DNA from: Cryptocoryne crispatula var. balansae
Lineage: Eukaryota; Streptophyta; Magnoliopsida; Alismatales; Araceae
Reading direction: 5' to 3'
Assembly (NCBI GenBank): GCA_036172225.1
Contig: CM069923.1
Span: forward strand, 39,909,467 to 39,973,466
DNA length: 64,000 nt
In this document: positions 1-12,740 of the stretch, piece after piece
How the letters are laid out: each line of letters begins with the position of its first letter
How positions within the stretch are numbered: position 1 is the first letter of the stretch
Made by a program: the position numbers and the translations under genes
The notes under the pieces: generated by a model
Database searches by the model: none
What the model saw: the letters and a program-made list of their open reading frames with translations, nothing else
What the model was told of the DNA's origin: nothing

Positions 1-2195
1 TCCAGATCAGACCCCAGAACCGGCCCCAATTCAGACCCCAATCAGGTCTTATTTTGGCCCCCCTGACCAGGTCCTAAGCTGTTTTTGTTCAGCCCAAATC
101 AGACCCCAGAACCGGCCCCAATTCAGACCCCAATCAGGTCTTATTTCGGTTCTCCAGATCAGGCCCCAGAGCCGGCTCCAATTTAGACCCCAATCAGGTT
201 TTATCTTGGCCCAATTAAACCCCCCTTCAAACAGGTCTCCTTGTGACCGGTTTTCTACCCCCCTGTGGTTAAGCTACTGGCTCCCTTGTGGCCCATCCAA
301 ACAGTTTCTCTGTGGCCGAACTCCAGCCCCCTTGTGGCTCAGCCGAGCAGACCCCTAAACAGGTCCTGTTTAATCAAAATAAAAGGAATCGAGGTTCCCT
401 TTGATAGCTTCCCATTGCGGCCCTCAAAAGAGGACAGCAGCAGCTCCTATTTAATCAATGAAAAAGGGCAGCAAAGCAGTGCAGCACAGCTTAACACAGG
501 TGCAGAAAACTGTAATTCTTTTTAGCATTGGTGGGTAAGGGTGATGTCCCGGACCCTTTCGGAATCCGTACGACGGGCCGATCGTTTGTCCGGACAGGCC
601 CTTGCCTTACCACCAAGACAATGGAGGCGTGCAAACACATGATCAGCAGGCCCTTCCGGCCCAAAACAGTCCAAGATGGTCCCTCCGAGCCCTACAAGAC
701 CAAAAGCCGGCTAGAAACGCCGATGGAACTCAAACCGGCCTAAATGGTCTTGACATAAAAAATATTAATAACAAAAATCAGAAATGCAAAATGCCAAATT
801 AAATTAAGGAGTGTAACACCATTTCCGAGTACTCCACTTGGACGGCTCCCCCGGGTACATCTCGGAATGTCGATTTGGATGTCGATGTGGGCATGCTCCC
901 GTATGCCGATGATCCTTTTTTCAACGTGGTTAAGTCAAGGCTGGCCATATTGGATGGGTAAACTTCACCAAGTTAGAAAATGATCGGCATGTCGTTGTAA
1001 TGCCGAAATTTTTCTAAGTCGGTGGGGAACCTATGTTGAGAGAAGGATCGCCTATCATTTACATCAACGTACTCTGTCTTCAAATGAAATGAAAAAGACT
1101 TTGATGTCAACTTGAGATGCATGGAGTTGGGCACTAAATGGTTGCTTGATGGGCCGGATGTGATGCAAACCGTCAAAACCGATGGGCCGGATGTGATGCA
1201 AGCCGCCAAAACAAAAAAAACAACAACAACAAACAATGTAACAATTAACAAAATAACATGAACAAATCTGAAAATTCAACAAAAAACAGAAAAATCAGAA
1301 TTAAGACAAATCTGAAAATTTAAACTTAAAATCACCCCGATTTAATAAACAACTGAACCATAACAAAGACATTGAAAACTGATCCTAAACCAAACCAAAA
1401 ATCAGATTTTGATCAATCCGAAAACACAAAAATCAGATTTTATAATCTGTGAACTCAGAAAAAACAGAATTAAAAACAGATTTGAAATTTTATTTTAAAA
1501 GGCACCAAACCTCACCTAAATAAACCAACAAATGCTTAATCTCAAAAGAAACTAAATAAACAACATCTCAAACACCTAAAGCACATCAAAACGAACATAA
1601 AAACAGAAAATTCAGATTGTTAATTAAATCTGAAACCTCAAAATCAAATCAACCAAACCAAATTCAACAACGTCTAAAACATTTCAAATTCATTGAAATT
1701 GAAATCGAAACAATCAAACTCAACTCCAAAGAAGTAAAAATCAAACCGAAACCAAAAAACAACAAATCAAACAACTTCACCTAAAACTCAAACCCATAAA
1801 ATCGACTTTTAAGTCAATCAAAAATCAAGCAACAAACAAATGAAATCAATCCCAAACAAACCAGTTTGCATTTCATCGGACCCAAAATGCCATTGCCCTT
1901 TTGAGTTCATTACTTTCTATGGATGTGCACATTTTCCTAAATAGGTTACTACGACAGTTAATCAAGGGTATTCGAGCCATTGCTCGATGTAAGTTAATGC
2001 TAGATATTAGCACCATCCGACGGAGAATTGTCAAAATATCAAATTTTCAAAGAACCCGAACCTCGGTTCTAATATTCTTAAATTACCACTAGACTATCTA
2101 ATATTGTTATAGGATACCACCTATTTTTCTAGATAAGTCCGGGGCATTCAACAAATTTTTTTTCCCGATCAAGAAGGAAAAACGAGGTTCACACA
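1..2195 (+). mobile_element. Long-LTR family, copy 1 (3' part of a 5' LTR)
   Basis: This copy is cut by the window edge. It is homologous to about 22.1-24.8 kb and, inverted, to about 34.3-36.2 kb. The GC-rich part repeats short 'caaacaggccc/cagaccccaatcagg' phrases; the block around 541-595 (GGACCCTTTCGGAATCCGTA onward) recurs nearly unchanged at about 35783-35845 on the other strand. The second half is A-rich with many AATCAGATTT and AATCTGAAA words. It ends GGTTCACACA, matching the 3' end of the complete solo copies, and is followed by a primer-site-like sequence, so it is a 5' LTR in + orientation. Confidence 0.8.
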
Positions 2196-2208
2196 ATCCT
2201 TTTATATT

Positions 2209-2220
2209 TTGATATTAGAG
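2209..2220 (+). other. Primer binding site remnant (tRNA-iMet type)
   Basis: TTGATATTAGAG matches 9 of 11 bases of the plant initiator-Met primer site TGGTATCAGAG and lies about 13 nt after the LTR end. It sets the orientation of the whole long-LTR family. The internal region after it (to about 2480) shows no gag or pol that I can recognise. Confidence 0.5.
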
Positions 2221-2486
2221 TGGTGTTAGATCTGCTGGGATTTTGCACGTGTAATTGTTAGCATATTATGAGTTTAGGGTTTCTTGAACATAAGTTATAT
2301 TGGTTCTTAAGTCTGATTTTTTGGTTCCATGAAGATTTATTTTTTTATTTTATTGCATCTTCTATTTTTTTAGCGAATTTGATTATTTATGTTTAAACAT
2401 CATTTTTTTATGATTGTTAAAAATATGATTATGCATTCTTATGGAAATCAGTCTCTCTTTGTTTTTGTTTTTACATCGATCAAGGT
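2221..2486. other. AT-rich intron sequence, likely LTR-internal remnant
   Basis: T-rich sequence without an ORF or recognisable domain, directly after the primer site. It is either the stump of the copy-1 internal region or ordinary intron; I cannot tell which. Confidence 0.3.
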
Positions 2487-2664
2487 CATAACTTATTGGC
2501 GCTGCCTAGGCGGTCAAGATAGCAACACCCTGGGAAGAGATTTTTTTAACCGGGTTGAAGGGTTGGGGGCATCTAGCTAGGCACCTTTGGCTTCCCAAAA
2601 GGCACCCATGCAAGGTGCCGGCAAAATAGTGCCCATACACCTAGGGGGTGCCTTGACAACTATG
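2487..2664. mobile_element. Decayed GGCGCC-type hAT MITE remnant
   Basis: It starts CATAACTTATTGGCGCTGCC and ends GGTGCCTTGACAACTATG. The right end is identical to the terminus of the intact element at 15224-16015. Its body has CCTAGGCGG and CACCTAGGGGGTGCC words. It is only about 178 bp and no target duplication is visible, so it is an old internally deleted copy. Confidence 0.5.
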
Positions 2665-3417
2665 CATTTATCTATGCATTAGATATGAAAGATTTTTTTT
2701 TTCTGTTCAAGATTAACGTAGAGCAGATGAGGAGAGAGAAACACCAGCAATTCTGGAAGGCCTGCCCTTGTCGGTGAGATTGAGGCAAGGAAGGCAGAAT
2801 CGGAATCAGCCACTGGATTGGTGGGTGCCAATTCTGATTTGATTCGAATTGGATCAACTGAATCAGCTGATTTTTGGGAGAAAAATCAATCCATAATCGG
2901 TTTGGATCATTTTAAAAAAGTACTCTAAAAATTGGAAAAAATTACAAAATAAGAGGTGGATTGCGGCCCAAACTTAACTATTTTCAGGCTATAGGCTGGA
3001 AATGGCGGCCGCACAGCATCTTTCCCACCCAACCTGGATCCTGTGACTTGTTTTCCTTTCTACTACCTTAGTAGGAGGTCTAGTTTTCTTTATTTTCTTT
3101 TTTGTTTATCTATGCCAAACGTCTTGTACTGCTCTTCTTTAAAGTAGTGAAATGTGGTTTCTGCCATCTGCCTAAAAAAAGAGTTTGGTTTGTGCATGAT
3201 CCGGTGATGCTTAAACCTTATGTATGTGGACCTTTTCTTTCGGACTTATGTTGTGATGCTTATAACATTTTTTGTCAGAATGTATATATGTATGTGAAAC
3301 TGGTTTATCCTATTCTCATGTGGTTCGAGTTTCCTTTGATATTCATGTCATAAATGGGATTATTGGTTTATTTTGTACCTTTCAAGATTTCATACGTAAT
3401 ATACGTTTTTTCTTCAG
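2665..3417. other. Intron sequence upstream of exon w1, nothing recognised
   Basis: Part of a MED23 intron. About 2700-2920 has scattered GAATCGGAATC and AATCGG words resembling other repeats in the window, but no ends can be defined. From 2940 to the acceptor I see only AT-rich intron sequence. Confidence 0.4.
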
Positions 3418-3695
3418 GGGAGCGCATGGACTTCATGAATTTGGATGATAGATCAATGGGAATGTTCTGGGTTCTTTCATTTACAATGGCACAACCTGCT
3501 TGTGAAGCAGTAGTCAATTGGTTGACTTCTCTTGGGGTTATTGAGTTGCCACAAGGGCCTAGTGTACAATCAGGGGACAAGATAATGATGATGCGTGAAA
3601 CATGCCCTCTTCCGATGTCTTTACTTTCCGGATTGTCTATAAATTTGTGTATAAAGCTAGCTTATCAGCTTGAGGAAACAATATTTCTTGGCCAG
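3418..3695 (+). CDS. MED23: MED23 exon w1 (92 codons plus a split codon)
   Basis: The acceptor is ttcttcag before GGGAGCGCATGG; the donor is GCCAG before gtgcat. The exon opens with two bases of a split codon and then reads ERMDFMNLDDRSMGMFWVL and TMAQPACEAVVNWL, ending in LAYQLEETIFLGQ. The FMNLDDRS and TMAQPACE blocks are hallmarks of plant MED23. It ends on a complete codon. The preceding intron is at least 3.4 kb and leaves the window on the left, so I cannot number this exon within the whole gene. Confidence 0.95.
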
Positions 3696-3844
3696 GTGCA
3701 TCTGAACACTTAGACCTGGAGTTATTTCATTCTATCACTTGTGTTTCATCTTTGCTCTGAAACTATGCTACCCTCTTCAGCAACTTAGGATCTAAAAACA
3801 CCAGTTTGCTTGTCATTTTTTTAGAAGTTCGTTCTTTTGTCACT

Positions 3845-6800
3845 TGTTGGCACCTAAATTTTGCACAAGGAAAATCAAAGAAGATGGAAAAAGACATGTT
3901 TATATGACATATCCATCCAATTGAGTCCAATTCCCAATTTTTTGTCAATTTGTATTTGCACCATCAAGATATCTTAATTGGATTAGGATTAAATCTAGTT
4001 CAATCTCAATTGGCCTATATTGTTCAATTCTTAGATTTGGCCCGTTAATTGAAGTCCACTTCAATGCCAATCCATGGATAAATGACTATTTTCTATGCTA
4101 ATTGCGCAACCCACTTAACATACCAGTGATGGGCTAAGTTTTAATTTCAAAATAGACCCACTTTTGGTTCTTAACCTAATGGGAAAGTAGCCCACTTATA
4201 TTGATTTTGCTGCTCACCTGTGCTCCACCTAATGGGCTGTATTTCTATGCAAAAACAAGGCCCATTTTTCATTGTTGATAATGGTCCATTCTTCATGCGG
4301 TTAATGGACTGTATATGTCAATTTCAAATCAGGCTCATTTAGGATTTAATTTTAGCCCACCTGCCATCTGTTTGCGCAACAATGTCTTGGTCTAAATTCC
4401 ATGTCTCCTGCCACCTCAGCAACCCATTAGAACTGATGAAAGAAGAGCCTGCCAGCAAGGGGACTCTCTTCTGATGGTATCCGGACCCCCCTTGCTACAA
4501 ATTCGGAACTTCCGATGGCAGGGAAAGGAGTGCGCAAGCCAACTGGGACTGGATTTGGCAGAAAATCAAGGAGAGCCCACTGGAAGCCCCTGGAAATCAG
4601 GAGGATCCACTGATTTTTTTTCCATTGGAACTGCCAGCCGGGCAGTCCTTTGTTGGCAGGAGTCTTACCCGAGGATGACAGGTCATCCCCTACCTCCGAT
4701 GGCTCCTAAAAAGGTGGGAGATGCCACCGGAACATCAAGAGCATGCCTTAACTACCAAGGAAAGAGTTTACCGGCTGTAGGACTCCCCTCTGATGGCATC
4801 AAGCTCATCTCCTACTGAAGATGCTTGCAAGCTCGCCATCTGGCCTCAGAGGCAGAAGATCTCTGGGAAGATCCTGAAAACAATGAAGTCCTGCAGACTC
4901 CCTTCTGCAACCGGATCTGCCACTGGAGAGTCCACCAATGCTAGGACTCTCTCCCAATGGCTGTTAGGCCATCTCCCTATAAGAACGGCAGGTTCAACCA
5001 TCAACAAAGGGTTGTAGACATTCTGTGGATACCCTAGCCACCGCCATCTTCCCCTGCTCCTGATGCTGCTGCTGTTGCACTCCAAGGAGAAGGAATTGAA
5101 GAGCCGAAGCCCTCCTACTGCCCTCCCTATACTGCTGTGCACCTGAGGGAAGACAAGGAGAAGTAGAGGAGATGAAGAACAAGGGTCTACACCCTTCTTC
5201 TCTATGCTTCTGCTACTGCGACCTTTTCTGTTGCTGCTGCTGATGAAGAAGATGGGCCGATGCTCTCTTCCTCCATGCTCCATGCTGCTGCTCACCAAGA
5301 GAAGAAAATAAGAATAAGAAGGTGGTAAATAGGAGGAGAGGGGGGGCACAGCCCTTTCTTCTCTGTTCTATCCCTTAAATCTTTTTCTTTTTATCTCCAT
5401 GGCCTCTGATATGCCCATATGCAGCTCTTAAACAGACTCTGTCCTGGCTGTAAAAGCAGTCACCAAAACCCCCCCTATTCGTATCATAAATACTCCCCAA
5501 GCAGCCTAGTTTTGATCTCAAGCTTGCCATAAAACAGCCCTTAAACAGGTGCTATCGTAATCTTCAAAACAGGCATCAAACAGCATGTTCAGTTCTCCAC
5601 ACAGGTCAGAAACCGATCTGATATACCCCCTAAACAGGCCTCTGAAACTTCCGGTTGCAGCCCCCCGTTTTAGCTCCAATCAGGCTGGACTTCACCGCCA
5701 TGGATGTCTCTCTCCGCAACGAAGAAGCCAGCATTGACAAAGAAGGCGGTGGCTTGCTCATCATAGCCTTCTGGAGTGGAAACAGCCTTGATGCTAGCCA
5801 TGTCCTGCACGGGTTCTTCTCCTTGTGGCTCAGCAGTGACCTGTCGAGGACTCTCAGGACTCGGGCCTCTTTGCTCTGTCCCTCATGATTTTCTCCAATG
5901 CATCCAAGAGTTTAGAGTTTGCCTTATTATCCTGGGGGGAGATAATTCTTGCTTTATCAGATTTAATCAACATGTCTTTTCTTTGTTACAAGCCCTTTTG
6001 TCTTAGATTCTTCCTGGACACTCTGGTCAACAAATACTGATTTGTCAAGATGTTCAGGTTTCTGTGGTAAACATTTAGTATCTTCAAATCCGAGAGCATC
6101 ACAATGGCATTGAGAACATCATGATGGAACATCACACATGTTTTTTAGTTTTAAATCGTCACTTTTTTATTTCATGGCGTTGAGAGCATCAAGATGGAGT
6201 GTTGAGAACATTGACATCAGGCCCATCCTTATTGTTTTAAAAAATCCAACAAAATCAACAATGGTAAAGAGAAGGGCAAAATTATCTTTTGATTTTTTAT
6301 TTAACACCATACCTACGGTTTCTGTTGGAATTGAGCGGGTATGAAACAAATTGGAAAAAATTGGACCTTTTGTTAAAGTGAACATTTTACCGGACCTAAT
6401 GTTAAAGAGGATCAGTTGAACTGGACCTTGTGTTCATTTCTCCTTAAAACGATCTTAAATCGGCCTGATTCAGTTCCTTGCAAGGATTGTCGTTTCGGAT
6501 CTCGGCTTTGTCTCGAAAGCGTGAAAGAGAAGAGATCTCGTGAGATTCTCGGAAAAATCTCGGGAGATCGGATCTCGGATTTCATTTATGCAAGGTATAC
6601 TTTACCCAATGATTGTCATCTCACATCTATATTTTATCTCACGGAGATTGAAGATAAAATATCTCAAAAAAATCTCAAGGGATTAGATCTTAGAAATACC
6701 AATCAATGTGCATGTTTAAATGTAGAATGTCATATAATCTATTTAAAAAGGACAAGAAAACTCATTAAATATTAAAATAAGTTGTGAGAGAATTAAAAGT

Positions 6801-8549
6801 GTAATACAGAGATGGTGAACTATTGTTAGCATGAGACATACAAAAGATCTTATGTCAGACCAAAGTTTCATCTTGAACAATATGGATAGGAGATTGATAA
6901 CATTTTGGGTCAATTGTACATATATAGTCATTAAAATATTAAGTTATGAAATTTTATTAAACAATAATGCTTAGATGAATATTTGGATGGATTTCATGAT
7001 AAAATTGGCAATATAAGAAGAAAACTTAACAAGATCATTTAACAAGTTGGGGATAATAATAGACGGAGAAGATCAAGGTATCACAGGTACTACATAGATA
7101 TTCTCGTTTCGGCGATCTCGTTTCTCGGACGCACCGAAGAAAAGAGATTCTCGGGAGATCTCGAGAGATTCTTGGGAGATCGCATTCCATGGTTCCTTGC
7201 AGTGCTGTGAATCAAAATACTTGAGGCTAGAGAATTCAAGGATGCCCAAATCTGAAATGAAAATAGGGAATCTGGAATAAATCCTAAATAAAAAATACAG
7301 TAATCTGAAAACTTAGATCTTTAGCAAAATCTGAATCCTTCAAAATCAGTTCATTTAAATAAAAAAAAATCAGGAAAGTGCAAAGAACCGACAGGGCAGA
7401 AAATTTAGAAATCTGAAAATCCAGGGAATCCTAAACCAAAAACCATCAAATCTGAAATTTGAAATCTCAAAACTGAAAACAAAGAAAACCGAATCTGGAA
7501 CTAACGTTGGAGTCCTCAAAATCGAAAACCAGATTAAGAAACTCTGATTTTAAAAGAATTCCAAATTCAAAACTCAAATATGGAATTCCTTACGTCCAAA
7601 CCTGAAAGCGGGTATTTCAAAATTCAAATCTCAAAGACACTAAAGTGTATAATCTCAAATCTAAAAAAAAAGAAACCAATTTCCGAATCTGAAATTTCGA
7701 GGACAGAATCTTCAAATCCCAAAACATCAAGACAAGTTCACAAAAAATTGAAATTTCTAAAGATAATAAAATTTTAATGACACAAAGTCAAAGCAAAATC
7801 ATGGATAACAAATCCTGAACATAAAAATTCAATTATGAAAATTCACCAAATCTCTAATTTAAATAAGGATGTCTAAAACCACATCAAATATGAATTATAA
7901 CAAATCTAACAGATTGGAAACCAAACTACCCCAAATCAAAAATATGTCAAGTAGTAATCAAGTCATCAAAAGGCACCAAGCCTAATCATCAAATCAACCA
8001 AATTGAAAAATTGGATTCTCAAATCAAGAAGACACCGTGTCTTAATAAAATCAATCAAATTCAAACAAAACCAAATTGCCGAATAGACTTTTAATCAACT
8101 CAAATTAAATCCAATGTAATCTTAATTAGGACAACAAGTCAAATTCTCAAACAAAACCCAAATGAATCCTCAAATCAAACCGAACCAAATCAAACAAGTT
8201 AAAGATGCTAAGTTTGCATCCCAAACAAGCTCATGGGCTGTTGCTCCCACATGTTTACTTTTGTGGATGTATGGCTTCTATTCATGAATTGTTGCGGTGG
8301 TAAATCAAGGATGTTCAAATGGTTGTTCAATGTAATTAACATTAGTACTTCCTAAGTTAAATTAGGGGTGGTCAAAATAAAAATTTTCAAAGACCAAAAT
8401 CTTAATATATATTTTATATACCATGCAAAACTAGATAATACTCTACCATCTATTTTCATAGTTCTCAAAGTTAAATAAAAAATGAAATTCTTTTTCCAAA
8501 AAGGAAAGACATGAATTTTTTTTGATTTGAAACAATTCAGGTTACATCA
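3845..8549 (+). mobile_element. Solo LTR of the long-LTR family (copy 4)
   Basis: It starts TGTTGGCACC and ends GGTTACATCA, flanked by the perfect 5-bp duplication TCACT (3840-3844 and 8550-8554). The order is as in the other copies: a 'cccattaatgggctg' zone, a GC-rich zone with 'aaacaggc' words, then an A-rich zone (7230-8200) full of AATCTGAAA/AAATCAGATT words, then the conserved 3' part (TGGATGTATG, TGTAATTAACATTAG). Removing the nested element at 6481-7191 leaves about 4.0 kb. No internal region or second LTR is present, as expected from LTR-LTR recombination. Confidence 0.88.
6481..7191. mobile_element. hAT-type MITE, GAGATCTCGG subfamily
   Basis: It is flanked by the perfect 8-bp duplication GTTCCTTG (6473-6480 and 7192-7199). 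The ends are CAAGGATTGTCG and CGCATTCCATG, the same end pair (CAAGG and CCATG) as the GGTCGGG elements. Both subterminal zones are arrays of GAGATCTCG, GGGAGATC and TCTCGG, which are mutually complementary, so the two ends could fold together. The core is AT-rich and non-coding. It is nested in the solo LTR, so it is younger than it. Confidence 0.85.
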
Positions 8550-9075
8550 TCACTATAATTTTTTTTGCACAGTTCTTTTATGCATCATGTTCTTTTATCA
8601 TCACAAATTTCGCCAAAAAATATTTTGCTAATGGTTTGCACAATTTTTAGTTTTAATAAGATGTGGGTATTTTTTTTAAGAGTGGTGACGTTACTAATCA
8701 CTGCAAGGTTAGAAAAAGGCATGGGAAAAATGATGGTTGTGAGAAAATTTTTTCATCATCCCCTGGTATGTACCACTTAGTGCAAGTGATCCTAATTGAT
8801 AGCTGTACTGTAGCCCCATCTTCGTAAATAACACTCAATGAAAACTTAACTCGATAGACAAAGCATAGAACTCAATCTTGGTGAGATTTCGTGAATCAGT
8901 GGACAACTGATATTTGAGCCTGAGGGTCCTGAGAGGGATTGCTGGAGTGACACTAGAGATGCCACAAAGGGCAGCTGCGACGATTGGTTGGCGCCATCTG
9001 CCCCTCCCCTAAGATGGTCTTGGTTTGGGTTCACAATCTCAGGAAAGACCCATAAGGTGTGGATTTGCAACTTAA
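8550..9075. other. Intron sequence, nothing recognised
   Basis: Begins with the TCACT duplication of the solo LTR. No repeat boundary, ORF homology or RNA gene is seen. Confidence 0.4.
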
Positions 9076-9304
9076 GGCCCTGTTTGTTAACTCTATAGTA
9101 CCTTTATCACTTTGGAAATTAATATTGATATAGACCATCTTTAGGTGCTTGACTATCAATATTAATATTGAAATTCTTAGTGCAAACAAAACATGAGGTG
9201 TAAGACAAGTGTCAACTTGTATCAATTTTGATATTGATACTCTGTCCTATAAAAATATCAAAATCAAAATTGATATATCATCATTTTTTGATACTCTAAC
9301 CAAC
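9076..9304. mobile_element. Tourist-like MITE (PIF/Harbinger)
   Basis: It starts GGCCCTGTTTGTTAACTC after TAA and ends CTCTAACCAAC before TAA, giving a 3-bp TAA duplication. The body is rich in ATCAATATTGATATTG words. A second member, inverted, lies at 31326-31567. The right end is more decayed than the left. Confidence 0.65.
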
Positions 9305-9749
9305 TAAGACATAAGTTGAGGATTATGGAACATGGAAAAGAGGGATTTTCAACATAAGTTGTGGATCCACACGTTATGGTGGCCCTTCAGGCTCGAGAAT
9401 CTAGATTAGTGGCTTGTTGAACAGGAAAGAGGCAACGAATGTGCATAGTGAGCTGGTGCTGTGCCGCCCCTCCAGCCACTTCCCACTGGCAGCTGTCTCC
9501 ACCCTCCACGGCATCTTTTCCAACTAGGTCCTGCGAGAATATTGTGAGATTTTTGTGACATCTTGCTTTGCCAACCACCCCATGACTAGGTCAAGATCCA
9601 ATTTGGCATTCCTCAAGCGCAAATCTTTGAAACATTGTTGAGGGGCCTAAAGGTTACTGATTTCTGATTCTTAAAGAGTAATCATATCATTGATCTTTAA
9701 AAAGGAACCTTCTCTTTATTCTAAACATAAAATCTTGCTTTTTCTATGT

Positions 9750-9960
9750 CCTCAAGGATTGTAAACTCAACTAAACTCTTGTCTTAATCCTAAATTAATT
9801 GAGGTCAGCTATATGGATTCTTTTTCTTTATTTATGTCGATTTTGACTTAAGTTTTATGAGATATTTAACTAATCCAATTCATATCGAATTGCTCTCCTC
9901 AATACCTTGAGTATATCATGCCCTCTTTTAATTTCATGGACATATCAAGTAATATAAATG
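9750..9960 (-). mobile_element. RTE-type LINE 3' fragment
   Basis: The + strand reads AACTCAACTAAACTCTTGTC...GGTCAGCTATATGGATTC. This is the reverse complement of the conserved RTE 3' end in this window (ATGGCTGACCCCAAGTAATT...GCCTTAGTTGAGTT). It is severely 5'-truncated and its inner edge is approximate. Confidence 0.6.
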
Positions 9961-10234
9961 CTATATGTATCAAGGAATTCTTTTTGTTCATTCTTCGGAG
10001 AAATCCTCAAGGAATGCTATATGTATATAATGGAAATGAAAATACCAAATAATATTATAATGTTTATTGTAAATAGTACTAAGTCCCTTGGTCGCCCTTT
10101 TCCTTTATGCGAATCGAGGTTAACTAAAAAATTTATATAATTTTTATATAATCTCTTATAGCTGCCTCATTACATCGCTACTTTTTATTTTTTTCTCGAT
10201 CTTTTATTAGTTATGGATTACTTTTGGATTTATG

Positions 10235-11075
10235 ATAAATTCTTATTTTTTGTATTAATTATAGGTGAATTAACAAAGGTTACACAAGAAATCATGGCAT
10301 ATTATGTTTGTAGATGGCATCATATTGATATATAAAACACAAGGAGTGAATATGAAGCTAGAATTGTGGAGAAACATTTTAGAGACTAAGGGTTTCAAGA
10401 TAATAGTACCACAAAATATATACATTGTAAATTTAATGAAAATCAAATAGAAGAAGCTGAGAGAGTTAATTTGGATGTGGTAAAATTATATTAAAGCACT
10501 TAATTTAAGCATCTTGGATCAATTATTCAAAAAGATAGAGTGTGACCAGAATGTTAATTAAATGATTAAAGTAGGTTGGATGAAGTGGAGATTAACTACA
10601 CGGGTTGTATGTGGTTGTAAGATACCAGTAAAGCTGAAAGAAAATTTTTATCATATAGATATAAGACCTACAGTGTTGGTAGCGAATGCTTGACAATAAA
10701 GGAAAAAATGCCTTTAAAAAGGTGTTACTGAGTTGAGAATATTAAGATGAATGAGTGGTTATACTAGATTAAATAGAATAAGAAATGAACATATTAGATA
10801 AAATGTGCAAGTAGTGATAGTTGTAGATAAATTGAATGATTTGGACATATTAAACGTTGATCTAAAAAAACTCTAGTTAGAAAAATAGAAAATACCGAAA
10901 TAACAGAAACAAAAAAAGATGTTGTAAACTTAAGTTAACTTGGATGAAGGTAATCTAATGTGATTGGATGATTTAAGTATCTCTGAATAAGTAGCTCAAA
11001 ACCGACATGAGTGGAGAAAGATAATTTATATGGCCAACTTCTAATAATTTGGGTTAAAGGCTCGAGTTGAGTCAA
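10235..11075 (+). mobile_element. RTE-type LINE, 3' fragment of reverse transcriptase
   Basis: Broken frames give VYRWHHIDI, LWRNILETKGFKI and CKFNENQIEEAERVN, then a GWMKWRLTTR stretch, and GRPK/LTW-like words. It ends ATATGGCCAACTTCTAATAATTTGGGTTAAAGGCTCGAGTTGAGTC. This layout is that of the C-terminal third of plant RTE (BovB-like) reverse transcriptases. Many stops and frameshifts mark it as dead. It is co-oriented with MED23. Confidence 0.75.
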
Positions 11076-11581
11076 GTTTCTTGGTTTTTTATCTCACGGT
11101 GGACACAAATAGTGAGACAACTTTTTATAGCTGGCCAACTCTTATGGAACCCTTCAGTGACTTTCTTTTTATCTCCTTTCTCAATGGCTGAGATTGTCCA
11201 GCTCTATCTGACTCTTACACGCCATGTTAGCTCTTCTTTCTTTCTTACCTTTTTAGGTTGATGACCCGGTTATACTTATTCTAGATCTTAACCTTGTTTT
11301 TTAAGCCAACAATTATTATATTCACATTCATTTCCTTGTTCATACCAAGCATATATGATTATAAGAATGGGTTTAAGTCTTCCTCCGGATGACTTGTACC
11401 ATTTGTGCTAACCCTAACCTCACGGAAACTGCACCTGAAAATTCTTTTAGGATAATCCTGATATTTGACAAAGTATAGGGGCTGATGTTGAGTGTGCTTC
11501 ATATTTTGTCGTATAAAAATTTCCTACCAGACAAAATTCTTTGTTTCTTTTTCTTGAGCTGTCACTTGTTGAATTTGACAG
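11076..11581. other. Intron sequence before exon w2, nothing recognised
   Basis: T-rich intron without repeat boundaries that I can define; it ends in the acceptor of exon w2. Confidence 0.4.
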
Positions 11582-11665
11582 GTTATTCCAAGCATTGCGA
11601 TGGTTGAAACCTACGTTAGGCTGCTTCTAATTGCTCCACACTCATTATTTCGTCCTCATTTCACG
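11582..11665 (+). CDS. MED23: MED23 exon w2 (28 codons)
   Basis: The exon is 84 bp with phase 0 on both sides. It lies between tttgacag and gtaattgc and reads VIPSIAMVETYVRLLLIAPH. It matches the VPSIAMVETYTRLLLISPHS segment of Arabidopsis MED23, directly after the LEE..F..Q end of the previous exon. It stands alone between two introns of almost 8 kb, so automated gene models could easily miss it. Confidence 0.94.
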
Positions 11666-12242
11666 GTAATTGCTGATAGAATAGGTGCATATGTATGGAC
11701 TGAAATGGTCTACTTGATGAAGATAATACGTTGGTTTAAATTCCTTGTCTTCATCGTTCTTTTCTAAAGTAATATATATGATATATCTTTGATGTTCATG
11801 TTTAACTTCTGTATAGAAAACATATCCTGGATCCAACATTTCCTTTTCTGCACCCATATTTTCAACTTCTTACAAGTAATTTCTGATTTTTGTTTAATTG
11901 AGTTTTAACTTCCTGTTGTTAATATCTTATTTTTGATGCTTTAGTCTTGCATATAATAACATATGTTTTAAATTTCACGTTTCTTTTTATGCACTTGTGT
12001 CTTCCACCTAAGTAGTATCTGATTTTTATTAGTTGATTTTCAGCTTCTTCTTACAATGTTTTCAGTTTTGCAATCATAGTTGGCTACTTGGCGTAATCTT
12101 TTCTTGTGTGTTCCATTTGTCTTTTCTGATGGGCTCTGCTGGGTCTCTGAACGTAGAACATGTCTGCCTTTACATTTATATTTAATTTACTTCTGCTACT
12201 CAAGCCTTGTTTTTCTATCACTCCCAGTTTGAGAACATCAAT
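11666..12242. other. Intron sequence after exon w2, nothing recognised
   Basis: T-rich plant intron sequence. The last 8 bases (ACATCAAT) are the left target duplication of the next MITE. Confidence 0.45.
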
Positions 12243-12740
12243 CATAGTTATACGAGGTGCTCGCCTCAACCACCTAGGTGGTTGAAGCTGGAGAGGCACT
12301 GGCAAAATGCCTCGCCTCACCCCAAAATGTCTCGTCCGGCCAAGTCAAACAAATCTGGTCAAACATGATCCATTTTTTAACTTAATTATGATATTTGTTT
12401 TCTTTTGTTATTGATTTATACTCTCATTGAGTTGTCATGCTATGTTATGTTTGATTTGTACTCTACTCTTGTTAGTTGTACTCTACTCTTGATTTGTACT
12501 CTACTCTTGTTATGTTTATTGATGGCTACAATATATACTTATTAAAATGATGCATTTATTTTAATATTATAAGTATTTTTTATATTTATTTTAATTATTT
12601 GTATTAGATATATGTATTATCAAAATTAAAATAATTAAATAATATAAAATACCTCGGGCGCCTGAGATGTCCGCCCTCAGGCGCATGAGGCAAGGCACTA
12701 GGTCCCTTGTCTTGGGTGCCTCACGTCTCGAATAACATAG
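12243..12740. mobile_element. hAT-type MITE, GAGGCGAGG subfamily
   Basis: Ends CATAGTTATACGAGG and CTCGAATAACATAG. The flanking duplication is ACATCAAT / ATATCAAT, 7 of 8 bases. The subterminal zones carry GCCTCGCCTC and, at the other end, GGCGCATGAGGCAAGGC, which pair with each other. The 300-bp core is AT-rich, with a short tandem repeat of TTGTACTCTACTCTTG at about 12456-12510. Confidence 0.75.

Noticed and set aside
3741..3844. Possible extra coding sequence after exon w1
   Set aside because: No MED23 residues are missing between w1 and w2 compared with the Arabidopsis protein.
4846..5349. 167-codon minus-strand frame
   Set aside because: Composition is low-complexity, no domain is visible, and it lies in the GC-rich zone of a solo LTR.
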